Shown here: positions 23,400 to 36,199 of the stretch, piece by piece
Position numbering within the stretch: the first letter of the stretch is position 1
Layout: every line of letters begins with the position of its first letter
DNA from: Atherix ibis
Lineage: Eukaryota; Arthropoda; Insecta; Diptera; Athericidae
Length of the DNA: 64,000 nt
Direction: 5' to 3'
Assembly (NCBI GenBank): GCA_958298945.1
Contig: OY282606.1
Span: 29,547,740 to 29,611,739, forward strand
Program-made: the position numbers and the translations under genes
The notes under the pieces: generated by a model
What the model was told of the DNA's origin: nothing
Seen by the model: only the letters and a program-made list of their open reading frames with translations
The model's database searches: none

Positions 23400-24112
23400 T
23401 CCCTGGAAGGCTTCAACTGGAATCGCTTTCAGCTCCTCGATTACACTCCTGTGGATGTCTTCGACAGTATCTAGATGAAGTCGTTTAGAGTGCATTAGAA
23501 TCTTGGGGAGTAAAAAAATAGGCACGTGAAAAAAAAATCTTGGGGAACAAAAAAAAAAGTCACGTTTGAATTTTGGGGAAGAAACAAAAAGTCACGTGGA
23601 CTAAAATTAGGTGGATGAATGGTGCGGGGGGAGGGGGTATTCTTGCTTATGATCAATTAAACGCTTTTCCAAAAAAAGAACTCTTTAATGGAGATTCGGC
23701 AGTTTTTGCAATGTCCAATCTTATAATTCCGATGTTTAAAGCCTCCTTCAGCGTGTTTCATCTTTCAATGTTTCTTGGCGCGGTAAAATGTTTTATGCCA
23801 CCTATTCTCAGGCATCCAAAAATTCTTGATGCCATTTGGATTCTTGATAATGAATGCTCCCATAGGCGCATTGCAACTTGTCGTAAGTGAAACTCGAGGA
23901 TTTTCCAAGTTTAAAACAAAATTTAATAGTACATCGTGGCGGACTAAAAAAAAACAAATTTCCCCTATCAAGTTCTATGGAGCCCCATAGTTAACGGATA
24001 GTGTTAATAATGCACTTCTTAAGGCCACTAAAGTACAATACACATATGTGTTGAGGGCACATTTGCAGTTTTTGCACATCGCTCTCAGGACTTCTAGTCT
24101 CATTATTTTGGA
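23400..24112 (-). mobile_element. mariner fragment (family 3) with internal deletion
   Basis: The minus strand starts near 24112 with AATGAGACTAG, the family 3 end. The N-terminal part includes a degenerate AYGSIHYQESKWHQEFLDA block at about 23890-23820, equivalent to AYG...LSR.QVF.WHK.FL.GR of mariner transposases. The C-terminal part lies at 23400-23480 (TVEDIHRSVIEELKAIPVEAF). Most of the catalytic core is gone. Between them is a triplicated copy of the DFFLFPK-type motif (23498-23600). Confidence 0.6.
23498..23600. repeat. three tandem copies of a mariner DFFLFPK-type motif
   Basis: Three units of about 33-36 bp each contain a CTTGGGGA-like box, an A-rich run and CACGT(G). On the minus strand one frame reads PRDFLFLPQ, NVTFFFVPQD and RAYFFTPQD in series, the block that follows the third catalytic Asp region in mariner transposases (CDFFLFPK). 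Confidence 0.7.
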
Positions 24113-24149
24113 GAAGTGCAGAGATTAGACTTGCTCCGATTTTACCTTC

Positions 24150-24305
24150 TTCCACCTTAACTGAACTGCACCACCACCAAGAATAAACTTCAACTAACTG
24201 CATTATCCAGGAACATTTGTTTTTTCGGGATGCATTATCCACGTTATCAATTTTTATTGGACTGCACCACCCGCACCAAATATCAATTGAACTGCATTAT
24301 CGACC
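24150..24305 (-). repeat. 31-bp minisatellite, inverted relative to 5315-5475
   Basis: Five imperfect units of about 31 bp; in reverse complement they read GATAATGCAGTTCAATT, GGTGGTGCAGTCCAATA and so on, matching the array at 5315-5475 in unit length and core. The array lies just upstream of the family 3 mariner 5' end, as the other array does. Confidence 0.75.
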
Positions 24306-25568
24306 GTATTGATATATTGCAAGAATAAATAAAAAATCGATAAAGCACTTGTAATTTACTTGATAGTCTCTAATATATATGTGCATATATTGCGTTTTAA
24401 AAATAAAAAAAATTAAAAAAAAGCAATAATAAAACAGAACAAACCAATTCTCATCAAAAATGATACAACAATAAAAAAATCATAAAAATTTACCCATTAT
24501 CATAAAATAGAAAATAAATAAATAACTCCAAATAGCAATCGTTAAAAATAAAAAAAATATAAACACAAAAAAACTCAATTAATCGATTACAAATAAAACT
24601 AAAAAAAAATGCCTTTGATTTTTTTACCATCACCCCCACATATAATTTGTATTCATGTAATGGTGGAATAAACAAGGAGTATTAATACTAATCTCATCTG
24701 TTTATTGAGTGATAAATATTCATAATTGATCGAAGTTGATTTTGATAATTGGACACTAAAACATAAAATCGTAATCGTTGTGATATTTGTTCATTCGTTA
24801 ATTCCATTCGATTTTGAATACGGTTCACACAATTATTATAAAGCTAATATTTATTCAAAGATTTTTGTTGAATTTTTCTTCCATCAATTATATTCACCTC
24901 GTTTTGAATTAAGCACATTAAAATAAAAGAAATAAAAAACTACAAAAAAATTCATTCGCAATTGAAGTCGACATTTATCAAAAATCTTAAGAAATGTAAA
25001 CAGAAAAATACAAATTTTTTCTTCAACATCTTCAATAATTATTTGTTATTTTTTTCTGCTTTTTTTCCTATGAAATTGGTGGTTTTTTTTTCTTTCGAAT
25101 AGTTTAGTATACAAATAGAAATATTATAATGAATATTTTATAGTTTCTAAGTTAAATTGTTACGCCTATAAAAAAAAGCTCAATCTTCAAAATTAGATAT
25201 GCGAACATATATAAATGATATAAATGAAAGCGCTGAAAGGATTTGAATAAATTTGAAAATATTTGAAATTAAATTTCAAAAAAAAAAAAAAAATACTAAT
25301 AATAAAGAAGAAGATAAAGTCAAAAAAAACACATCTTCTATGAATAAGTTTTGTTTGAAAATTTTATTCATGATTTGATTGCTTCCAAAAAGACCATAGG
25401 AAAATTAAGAATTGATTCGATTTTTATTGTCGAATATAAAGAATTTCACCAAATTGCAATTCGATTAAAATTATAATTCTCAAACAAATTAGATATTCAA
25501 AAATATAGGTTTTTTTTCTTGCTTTTAAAGAAAAGGTAATACTAATAACACTGATAATAATAATAATC

Positions 25569-25616
<48 letters not shown>

Positions 25617-27685
25617 GTAAAAACGTATAGGATTTGTTTTGATTCGCTTGTGTTTATGTGTGTTGTGTACACATGGAGTTTCTCATCTCTGTTCAAATTT
25701 TAATTCAAAAAAAATATCACATTTTCTGCACAAAATAAGATACAATAAGAAAATGATTACAAAAGATATACACAATTTTTCTATTCTTTTATTTCGTTTT
25801 GTTTTTCTTTAGCTGATTCGAAATCCCCCCACCTTTCCCCTCCCCCCTTAAATATATTTTTCACATTAACTATTTTAACAAAATAAAAATTAACCAACAA
25901 ACAAGAAGATACAATTTTTTTGTTCGTAAATTTTTTGATAAATATTTTCGAAAAAATATTTAAATACAAATCCCATTTTTGAAAAGGTTGTTAATAAATT
26001 TTTATGTCAACAATGTTGTTCTCATTATAAATATTTTAAGTTTTTCTTTATTTCTTCTTCTTTTTTCTATAATTTTAAATAAATAAATAGAATTGTTTTA
26101 TTTGTTTATGCTTTGGAAATAATTTTTTTTTTTAAATTCAACTGCACGTATTTAGAACGTTTTCATTTATTATCGAATATAATTACGATCATTATTATTA
26201 TAGTAAATGTCATCAATGCCATTAGTGTGAATTTTATATGAATTTTAACTTATTGAAGCAATTCAAAAGATTCTATTTTGAACAAATTTTTCAATACAGA
26301 ATATTGACAAAAGTTGTACCCAACAATTAAATTAGTTAATATTTATTTCTTTAGCTCCTTATTCTTAACTTCTTCAATACAGAATAAAAGAAGAAGAAAA
26401 AGATGTATTTATACTTCTTGAATATTTATTATTTGCATCGAAAGAAAATATATTACAAGTTTTCTTTTTATTTTTCAATTCACATTTAAAATACAAATAA
26501 GTCAATTCAAATATATATATATAAATAAACGGTTAAACTATTTCTAAGTAAATTTTAATTGTATTATTAATAAATAAATGTTAGAGTTTAATTGTAAAAA
26601 ATAATTACACGAGAAATACCATACATGGAAGTTTGAGAATCACTGGTTTGGTTTAATGGAGTCCCCATCAGTACGATCTGCACTTTGAAGTCTGTACATT
26701 TGCAGTTGCGTTGCAGTCATTGCAGTTACGTTAACTTACAGAGCTAATAAGCGAATTTCATTTTGACAGCAAATTATTATAGGCCGTCGGAGTAGTTATT
26801 TTTTATATTTTTTTTTTATAATTAATTTTTAATTATAAAACAATTAATTAAAAAAAAATAAAAATATTTCTATAATATTTTATCAGATACACTGTATCTG
26901 ATTGGATTATTTTACAAATTGATTTTTTTTGGCAAAACCATTAAAAATATGAACTTTTTTCTATAAAAATCGAATGTTGTATTCATTACAAGCTAGTTTA
27001 GTACAATTTAGAATTTACTTTAGTAAAATTAAAAAAATTTCTAATTAATTTTTATTTATTTAAACAGATACGAGTATATTAGAAAAAATTTAATAATATA
27101 AAAATGAAATGTTTCCAAAACAAAAAATAATAATAATAATAATAATAAATTTAATTAGAATACACTGGCACGATAGCACGTACATAATTTTACATTTTAT
27201 TTCATATTTATTTCATATAACATATATTAAATAAATTTTTAAGGTAATTTGTAAAATTATTAATAAACAGCTATTGTAAATAACTTATTAAACAAAGGAA
27301 AATAATCAAATTTGATCAAATTACAAGCATGCTTATTCAACCAATTATTCGACAATATAAAATACAATTAATATACTAGTAAAAGCAAAACTATATAAAA
27401 ACAAAAATATTGATTAATAAAAGTTAATTTTCTATCAAAATAATGAATAATAATAAGTTATACTATTGCCATTGAGCTACCATTATCAAAGTGAATTGTT
27501 TATAATGACAGATTTTAGGCATTTAGAAAAAATACAATATATCGAGTTATCCATTTAGCAGTTTAAAAAGTGTACCTTTTTAATTTGACAAATTTCATAA
27601 TAAATATTTTAATTAATATAAAATTTATTTAGATTAAAATATGCCATTTTATAATATAGATCAAAATAATATAGTTACTTACCAA
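24306..27685. other. very AT-rich spacer
   Basis: This is mostly A/T with many homopolymer runs (for example poly-A at 25279-25292) and a long (TAA)n tract at 25556-25618. A less AT-rich patch at 26620-26790 is unidentified. No gene was recognised. Confidence 0.5.
25556..25618. repeat. (TAA)n microsatellite
   Basis: About 20 tandem TAA/ATA trinucleotides with one CAT interruption near 25567. Confidence 0.95.
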
Positions 27686-27689
27686 ATAA

Positions 27690-28060
27690 TGCACTAAAAT
27701 TATGCAGAAGTTGCACCAATCGGATGCTGGAATAAACAGGCTTTCGATACTGATTTCTCGAAGAAAATATCTTCAACGATGAGAGAGCCTCATATCTTAC
27801 TCGGGAAGAACGAAACCCCATTATCATAAATTCTGAGCTCTATGATGAATATTTTAATCAGAATCATATATAATTTTATTGATCAAAAAGTTTCCTGGAC
27901 GCATAATTTATAGATTTTGTGATGTCAATTAGCCTTCAATAATGTGAACTTTGACACCGTTCGTGGTTTTCTGATAATAATAAAAAATATTGTATTTTTT
28001 GCAGATAAATTTTAAATTTTTAAAATCAAAATTCGTCAAGTGATGACTGAGTTATATTTG
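27690..28060 (+). mobile_element. Tc1/mariner-superfamily transposase remnant
   Basis: The translation keeps traces of the family: FDTDFSKKIFFNDE then a LLGKNE-like stretch at 27750-27820, and KFPGRIIYRFCDVN with TLTPFVVF at 27885-27970, equivalent to KFPGRIISRFGDVNWPPRSCDLTPLDYF. The region between, with VTVN and GATCHTA blocks, is deleted, and stops are frequent. Confidence 0.6.
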
Positions 28061-28064
28061 GAAA

Positions 28065-28585
28065 AAATTATACAAATCGTTTACTTCTTGTATATATATT
28101 TACAAATTAGCCGTTATTTTTGAAAGTGGTATAAGTCCACTTTTTCATATATTGAGATATTTAAGGCTTTGGCGTCAATCGATTCTCGTTATATTTTAAA
28201 TATCGTACAATAAACCTGTTTGGGTCTTTCCTAGTTTTATAAATAAAAAAATTACTTTTAATGGAGCATACTAGTTTTGCAGAAAAATTGTATGCAGGTT
28301 ATCCCTTTTAAACTTCATCCAGCATATTTTCAGCCATTTTATAATTTATCCACTCGTATATTTTTTCACATTTGATATTAACTCTTCTCGTTTCATGTCA
28401 TACAAAATGAAGTTATTTTTTTCGGAAATTCTTTATTGTATTGAAAAAGTCTTGATCAGTATATAATTGATCCTTTTTTCTTAATACTATTTCTTGAAGT
28501 CGAAAAATCTCTGTTTTTCTTAATGCCATTTCTACAATTCCAAAAACACGCCAGTGGTGTGTACTGGTCCTGAACAAAATGTATG
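28065..28585. other. spacer
   Basis: AT-rich, no recognised gene or element. Confidence 0.4.
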
Positions 28586-28589
28586 AAAT

Positions 28590-29395
28590 TTGGCAACGTT
28601 GATGGGAGGAGAGTGTGAATGGCAAATGGACGCACATGTTCATTTCAGATTTGGCTTTATATCTGCGTTTGGGTTTGAATTTGGTATGTACCTTGAGTAT
28701 TTAAATGCGTTCCTGCACAAGCGTAGTCTAGCTGCGGAGACTAGATGCCCTTGTGGAGCGGCGGAGGAGAGTGCACAGCACCTTCTCATTGAGTGTGGCC
28801 TGAACGGAGATTTGCGTGACTTAGCTGCATGTGGAATCGTGGTGAATGATGAGGGTGTGGATGTGAGTGGTGTGTTGAGTGTGAGCGAGAATGGTGCGTG
28901 AATGAGTGTGTGAATGACACGCAGGATGGCTACAACCGGCTGAAAGATCAAGGTCGATTCCCGTTGTACTTTCGGGTCTTAGCGAACCCGCATACCTCGG
29001 GTCTTAGCGGTGCCTAGAAATTTACATGATTCATGACCGTAGCTCAATGAGCGGAGTACAAACCGAAGTACTCTTAAAACAAAAATTGATACCACGGGGA
29101 TCGGGGTGCCCCATGGTGCTAAAACACACTGTGCCCGATTATGGTGAGGCGCCATTTGGCAGCAACGTGGTGGCTGTGGTTAATACCCATATCACGGGTA
29201 CGATCTCCGGATCGCGGGTGGGAGATAACCGGCAATAACTTGCAATTATCTCAGGCACTGTCACTTCTAATAACAGTAGAGGTTTAGGTAGTCCTCGTCA
29301 TCAGCAGGCAAGTAATGGTGGTGCGTTGGTTGAGCGTAACTCAATCCCTATAGTCGTAGGCGACTCGTGGTTTTACGTTGACAATTAGGCCACGT
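28590..29395 (+). mobile_element. LINE 3' end (copy 2) with C-terminal zinc-finger coding
   Basis: The open segment 28690-28900 ends a LINE polyprotein: YLNAFLHKRSLAAETRCPCG followed by ESAQHLLIECGLNGDLRDL, giving a C.C....H....C knuckle like that after the reverse transcriptase of R1/I-type LINEs. The following 28930-29390 is noncoding and is shared with 62080-62510 and, inverted, with 6290-6640. There is no clear poly-A tail; the shared part ends near CCACGTTAA. The 5' part of the element, including the reverse transcriptase, is absent. Confidence 0.75.
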
Positions 29396-31960
29396 TAAAT
29401 AAAACATTTTAACTGTTGTTTGGAAGAAATGCATAACCAGACAATAGAAATTTGTTGTCAATAACATTTATTGCATAATAAACTTTATCGTCATGCAAAT
29501 TATGAAAACCTTCGATACGAACATCATATTTCCCTTATAATAGACATATTCCCCTTTGAAAAATCGTCACCCTTTAATGTATAATTATAAATATAAAAAG
29601 AGAATATCTCATTAAAGTTACTATTAACTTAATTTGTTCAAAAAGGTGACTTATACCACTTTCAAAGAAAAAACAACGGCGCAAATAGTAATAAAATTTT
29701 GGATACCAAAATCAAAAAATATTAAATTTATAATTTTTTTCATTTGTTTAAAATTAATTATTAACTAATATGTAAGCAACAAAATAATTTCTTTCACAAT
29801 TATTACTATTCCCATCGTTAAATAAAAAATTTCCCTTTAAAATGTTTCAACAATTTTCCCAACAACAATTATCATTCATTAAATATTATATAAAATATTG
29901 GACTCTATCGACCAGTATAATTAACATTCCAAGAAAAATAGAAATTCGAAATAAGATATTTAATACTGAATATATCGAAACTGTTCAATAAATTGTCTTT
30001 ATTAGTCAAAGAATCTAATAGAAAAAATTCAAATTATTAATTATAACTTGTATACTAAAAGATTTTAGTTACACATTTACTAGAGGTGGCTGTACCTAAA
30101 TCTACCATTTGTTTGGATTCAACAATCTTAAATCCAAAATTGTTCCGATTTAGATGGCTGCCAATTGTAATGTGACTATAATGTGCAATTACACCAATCA
30201 ATATATAATCAATATAAAAATTTATGGTGAACGGAAGTGTGAAATTAAAATAACAAACCATTATTAAAAGCTAATTTGGCACTCATTTTCAAAACAAGCC
30301 AATCTTAAGCTTAAAATTTCTGGTAGTAGTTTTTTGCTATTAAAAAATTCAAGTACCCCTCAATAATATAAGAGAAATTATTATTTTTTTTTTTTCAAAA
30401 TATATTTCAATATAAAATTATACAGAAACTATGCGCATATAAATGTAAAAAGTATTGTTGAAGTGACTATAATTAAAGTGTCTTAAATCAAAATAATTAA
30501 ATTTTCGAATGATAAACAGGTGCTAAAAGTTATACTGCAACCACATACGTGTATGTACACTGTTTGTTACACATTATATTGACGATAGTCCTGACTAAAC
30601 TGTATTCATACTAATTGCTTAGTGTTTGTTACAAATCCATCAACAACAACAACAACAACAAAAAGCTACAATATAATAAAAATCAAAAATCAGTAACGCT
30701 TGTTCTGATTTCAATCGATTTATGCCTTTTAATGTGCAATTTGCATAAAATTTACTGGCTTTTAATTGCAGTTCATATAAACTCTTGGTCACTGTTGATG
30801 TTAGTGTGAGATTATTGCGGAAAAAAAAGTACACAGACACACACATGCACACTTCGTTAAGAAGAACGAAGCCCATTCGAAGATAATAAACGGAGTGGTC
30901 AGTTTTTAGTGAAGATACAAAAAAAAACACACTTTTTATTCTATATTTATCAGGTGAAGTTTAGTGTTAAAGATACTAATCTTTATGTGGCTCGCTTATA
31001 TCCAAATATGACCATTTCAGCTTACTTACCTTGGACCGGTGCATTTTCTGAATGGATACCGAATAGTAGTACTGAATAAGTCTAAACTAGGTGGATGGAT
31101 GGATGGATGAACAGTGATGACTGCATGGATGGTTGAACTGGAAGAGAATGCAATGGAAAGAGAGGAAGTAGCAAGTCAGCCAACGTTTAATTATTTTCCA
31201 ATTTTACAGCAAATAAATTCGTTAATTCAACCAAAGTCAAATAAACTACTGCACTGCAGTTTGAACAGTTTTTCCCTAGCAATTTTTTTTTATATATTTT
31301 TTTAGAATTTTTGTATTCATTTGAATTTTCTTCATTTTCAATGATCGTGCGCCTAACTTATAAGACGGTATGCTATCCAACCATAACGAAAACTTTGATC
31401 GGTGTCAGGTATTGGATAGTTTTCTTTTCAGCATTAGCAATTTTCTATAGTATCAACAAGAAGGGATTTTTGCCTGCTTTCTTTAATAGTATAAATACTA
31501 AGAATCAATGACATTCGAAAATAAAAATTTCAAGTTTTACCTTATTACGTTTTACACGTAATAAAATAAATAAATAATTATAGAAATTGTAAAAATTCTT
31601 ATTCATTTGGTTGTTTTTTTTTCTTAAAAGAAAAGCACTGAACATCCTTAAAATGAATATCCTTAAAATATTCAGTTAAATCGCACGTGTAAAAGGTATC
31701 AGAAAGGATAGAAGCAAAAGTAGAAGAAAACACTGCTTAATGAACCATAACCTAAATACTATCAGGTATTTTTTTAACTTTAAAAAAAATTTACTACAAA
31801 AAATTAAAATATTGGAAAAAAATTTGTTCTATTCTTAATATAATTTCTTCTTTGCAATTAGTGTTTAAAAATGATTTTCACCTCATTATATCTATAAGAC
31901 TTCAGTCAGTGTTGGCTTCCAAACCATTTATTGTTCTTGTTTTGTCAAAATACACAAATG
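29396..31960. other. AT-rich spacer
   Basis: No gene was recognised. Contains a (CAA)n tract at 30642-30660, CA-rich DNA at 30832-30850 and a GGAT-type tandem at 31090-31107. A minus-strand splice-donor-like string lies at 31020-31035. Confidence 0.45.
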
Positions 31961-31969
31961 ACTTCTCCT

Positions 31970-32335
31970 CATATATCCCTACAAGGAATAATCGAACGAT
32001 CTTGGACGTCAATTGACACGTTTGTTGCGTGATATCGCACTGTTGCAGCCAAATCGTGTTTTTAATAAAACGATAGCTAGAATCACATGTCGTCGGGGTT
32101 TATGTCCTCTAAATTTTCAATAACAAAAAACTCATTGATCATGACCTGGTAACGTTGTCAATTGACCGTAACGCAACCTACACTCTTAGTCCGGAAAAAA
32201 TAGGGACAAATCTATGCCGTCGGCGTACAATCCAAAGCAAACAGTGCATTTTTGTGGACGCAATGCAGTCTCTAATATCTTCAAATAAGACAATTTTGCT
32301 TGTTAATAAGACCATTAAGCCGAAAATAAAATCCA
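31970..32335 (-). mobile_element. Tc1/mariner-superfamily transposase remnant
   Basis: The minus strand reads RLNGLINKQNCLIW (near 32320-32280), then VTVN and QRYQVMINEFF with IENLED at 32175-32110, equivalent to VTVNGERYRDMI.EFLWP.LED. The following catalytic block is largely lost (ATNVSIDVQDRSIIP). The jockey LINE lies immediately upstream at 32338, probably interrupting it. Confidence 0.7.
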
Positions 32336-32337
32336 TT

Positions 32338-33310
32338 ATTTTTTTTTTTATTTCAAATAAAAATTTATTATAACAAGCAGATTTACATAACATTTTAATT
32401 TACAATCTTATGCATCATGACACTCATCGGCGTTTCTCCAACTAACGGTAGTTAGATTCCTCTAAAAAATCTCTCGGTAATTGTCTCTTAAGTCTCCGAT
32501 GAGTATTTCCTGGAAGGGTAGTACAGCACAATTCTCTCACAAGTGGATTGTAATGATAGGATAAATGGGAGTGAAATTTTTTGGTGGCGGGAAATGCGCA
32601 AGTCCTGAACAAAGGGCACATTTGGATCACGATATATTATGATGTTATGAACATAAAAGGGGGCATTGACGGTTTTTCGGAGGATTTTATATTGATGGGA
32701 TTGGATAAGAGAGGAATTGGAACGTTTTGTTGAACCCCAAAGTTCAATTCCATACGTCCAAATATATTTTATTACCTATTTATTGTATAATAAAAGTTTA
32801 CTTTTTATTATTAGTTTCGAGCGTTTGTCCAATAGTCGAAGAAGTTGCAGGTAACGTCAACTGGCTTGAAATTTTTTTAGTCTAGTGTGAGGATTCCATG
32901 TTAATCCCTTGTCTAGGTTAAGTCCCAAATAACATACTTTATCATATTAATTTTTACCCTCACTCTTCATCTCTTAAACCAGAATTGAAGGTTATGAAGG
33001 TTATGGATAAGGGATTGTAAATTGTTGGATGCTACGTCAGGATTTGTATAGGCAGAAAGTATGGCCGTATCATCTGCATAAGTATAATAGCAATGATATT
33101 ATTAGTATCAGATTGGATATCATGTGTTCATTGTAACTTAAAAATGATTTTGGGAGAGATATGAATTTATGATACTGTTGAAGGAAGAAAGCACTTGAGT
33201 TTCCATAGGAGTCCAGGATACCATACACGATCAAAAGCTTAGCAGATATCTAAAAATTCTCCTGGGCAATACTCTTTCCTCTCACGAGAGAATGCAATGT
33301 TTGTTTGATA
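32338..33310 (-). mobile_element. jockey-type LINE, 5'-truncated, with poly-A
   Basis: On the minus strand the order is EYCPGEFLDIC.AFDRVWYPG (33290-33220), YADDTAILSAYTNPDVASNN (near 33090-33030, the intact YADD catalytic motif), CYLGLNLDKGLTWNPH (near 32930), LLYN then IWTYGIELWGSTKRSN (near 32760-32710), NAPFYVHN and a C-terminus with HRRLKRQLPRDFLEES that stops near 32442. A 3' UTR and a poly-A run (T run at 32339-32350 on the plus strand) mark the 3' end. These blocks are characteristic of jockey-clade reverse transcriptases. Frameshifts and the missing 5' half make it inactive. Confidence 0.88.
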
Positions 33311-33319
33311 GTTAAAATT

Positions 33320-33680
33320 GTAATTTTTTGGTGATTTTTTTTTCGCATATTTTTGACTGTAATTTGTCTATTATAAATACAGTTTTGCGATAAAAAATTG
33401 TCGGTGCATATCTCGTCAGAATTTCTCATACTGTGTAGCTTGTGACAATATTTTTTTGAAATCATATAATGGTCTAAACTTGAAAATGTAAGCTTAGATA
33501 TATGCTCTAAATTCAAATATTCATGTTTAGGCCAAGAAAATTCGGTTATCGTACGGCCATATCACTCAGAATTGAATGTAATGGTCTGCCCTTTATCATT
33601 TTCTAACAAATATGAAACAACGGAAATGCACACCAGAAGATAGTCATTTTTGCACTACGAAATGGATAACCTGTTACTGA
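33320..33680 (-). mobile_element. Tc1/mariner-superfamily transposase remnant
   Basis: The minus strand reads GQTITFNSE and then TITEFSWPKHEYLNLE at 33600-33510, matching the AVTVNGERYRDMITEFLWP.LEDLDLE block. The remainder towards 33320 is unrecognisable although one frame is open for 88 codons. It lies directly beside the jockey LINE; it may be a separate copy from the one at 31970-32335, because both retain the same block. Confidence 0.6.
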
Positions 33681-33684
33681 GTAA

Positions 33685-35155
33685 ATCGCACTAACAAACT
33701 TTAAAAGAAGTCCTTTTTCACTAAATTTATAATATTTTTAAAAATTTATACTGAACACATGCTCATAATTTATAATTTCTAAACCTTTTAAAACTACAAA
33801 TATTTTCATATCATTTGAGTAATTTTTAATTTTTCCATTTTATTAACAACAAAAAATAAGAAGCCTATGACGAATCCTTTATCAGCATAAATAATACTTG
33901 TTCTAAGCATATAATATTTTTTAAGACCAATTATTTGCTCATAAACAGTACTTTTCATATACGATCACCTGGGGAAATTTTCTCATAATCATAACAATTA
34001 GTAGGGACCACACTGTATGAACATAGATACTGTTTAATCTTCGCTAACATATTTATAATAAAATATCTGATATTGTTTGCTTTATTATCATGAGTTCAAT
34101 AACTACTGAATAATTGATTGTTTTCCATGCAAATCAGATTTTAATTCATCATCGGTACACACATTAAAATTACGAGGACTCACATAAAGCACATAGTTTC
34201 TTTCGAAATTAATTAAAATTTAAATTTTTTTTTTCCATTAAATCAACGGAGGAAAATAATACTGTTTTTTCTTAGCAATATACACGTTGTTAAATATTAT
34301 TTGAATCATTAAACAAAACTAAAATAATTATAAAATATCTATCAGAGAAAGTAAGAAAGTAAGAACATTTTTTTGTTGCAGTCCTGCAGAAATAATTCTC
34401 TTATTATTATTATGTAAGTAAAATTATTTAAAGTGTTTTAAAAAGAGATCGTAAGAATTATCTAAGAACTTAATTAGTTTACCGATTAAATGAAATAATT
34501 TCAGTCAATTAAGTTTTCACATAACTCTGGTAATATATTGTTTACGATTATTAACTAATTTTAGTATAATTTTTCTTACGACTATATTTTCACTTAAAAA
34601 ATTTGCATCCTTTTTCATACATATGGTAATTGTATCTAAATTTAATTCAATAAAATATTTACAAATTGCAATAACGACACATATTTATTTGGATTTAAAT
34701 CACAAACTACGAAGAGATTACGCGCTGACAAATGCAATTCACTATGAGAGTGCCGTGCGTTGAAAATCACGTACGTTTGTGATTGAAATTCACTAAAAAC
34801 GTACGCAGATTGTATGGAATTAAAAAAACACATGCGCCAGTTTTTCAGAGTAGATTCTTTGCAATAAAATAACTAATATTCATTAAAAATAACATAAATC
34901 AAAATATTTAAAAACAAAAATATTAATATAAGGGACAATTTAAAAACTCGTATTAAGTGTCATTTAAGAAATATTATCCTTTTATTTATTCTACTTGATA
35001 GCTTATCTTACAGTTGGTTTTGTTAAAAAAAAAAGAAAAATGTTCTGAAATTTATTTTTACAATATTTTTTTTTCACAAAACAAAATGATATTTACTTTA
35101 TATTGAAGAAAAAAAACACTGGAAGCTAAATAAAATATTAACTTCAATATACTCG
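33685..35155. other. AT-rich spacer
   Basis: No gene or element was recognised. A more complex stretch at 34680-34850 contains an ACGTACG-rich segment and short ORFs without known similarity. Confidence 0.4.
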
Positions 35156-35159
35156 AATT

Positions 35160-35960
35160 CCAAGTATCAGTTCGGTTTCGGAATCGGACACTGTATTACC
35201 CAGCATTGTCATCTAGTCTTCAGTCTCAAAGCATGGTATTTAGAAAATATTCTTTCTCAAGTCCAACACCCAATCTTTATACTCAACAGAAGCTCTACTT
35301 CTGTAAAATTATTTGATAATAAAATCAGTTCTTCCAAGCCGGTATTTCTAAGTAAATTAAACTAACGAACTCTCGAATATCTCTCCAATATTCCCTGGTG
35401 TTCCGCAGGGCAATTTACTTGATCCAATTCTCTACAATATTTATACATCTAATAGTTCAATCTCTTCGAAATCCTTCTTTGCTACTTATGGTGAAAATGT
35501 AATCTGCTTTGCATTTCGAAAAATCCCAAATATGCTCCAAAATCTCCAAGCCAAATCCGAATCCTCTAGAAAACTGCTATACTTTGTGGATAATAATAGT
35601 TAACAAATATAAATGTGCACGTAATTTTTACTCTCCATCATAAAACATATTTTCCAATATACGTGTGTGTAACTTGATAGCAGTTTTACATAGAACCCAC
35701 ACACAAGACTTAAAAGATTGGAAGTAAACAAATAAATGTCGACAAAACCTTCGACTGACTTCTAGGCAAACATTCTAAACTAACTATAGACAAAATAATT
35801 TAATTAAATTCTCTTATGAAACCAATATCGACTTACGAACTAGAATACTGGCAGTCTAACAATCCTTCCAATTTCTGTCGACCTCAATTTTTCTCCAGTC
35901 AAAAATACTTTCTTAAATTATCGATGTTCCTTTTATATTCATTCATTGTGACCTTAAAGT
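35160..35960 (+). mobile_element. jockey-type LINE reverse transcriptase remnant
   Basis: The plus strand keeps YQFGFGIGHCIT (35165-35205), then GVPQGNLLDPILYNIYTS (35400-35450, the GVPQGS block), then FFATYGENVICFA where the YADD motif should be, and later LLGKHSKLTID and NSLMKPISTYELEYWQSNNP (35760-35860), equivalent to LLYNS..KPIWTYG.ELWG. Spacing shows internal deletions. The catalytic Asp pair is lost (YGEN). Confidence 0.7.
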
Positions 35961-36199
35961 CCTAATTTTTTCGTAAAATGACAATATCTCGTTATAAAAA
36001 GTTTCATTCTCATCTTTCAAAAGATACTAATGTCTTTATTTAAAAGCTATGCTCTATCATTGGACTTAAGCATCATTGGTTCTGGGATTTTATAGTTCTA
36101 TAAGTATTACTCTATCATTTAGCAATTTTGAAATAAAAATAAATATTTAATGAAAAATTTATTTACATTTTACAATACTATTCTATTCAAAATTTTAGA

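Noticed and set aside
25424..25696. 90-codon ORF with a long Ile run on the minus strand
   Set aside because: The Ile stretch is simply the translation of the (TAA)n microsatellite.
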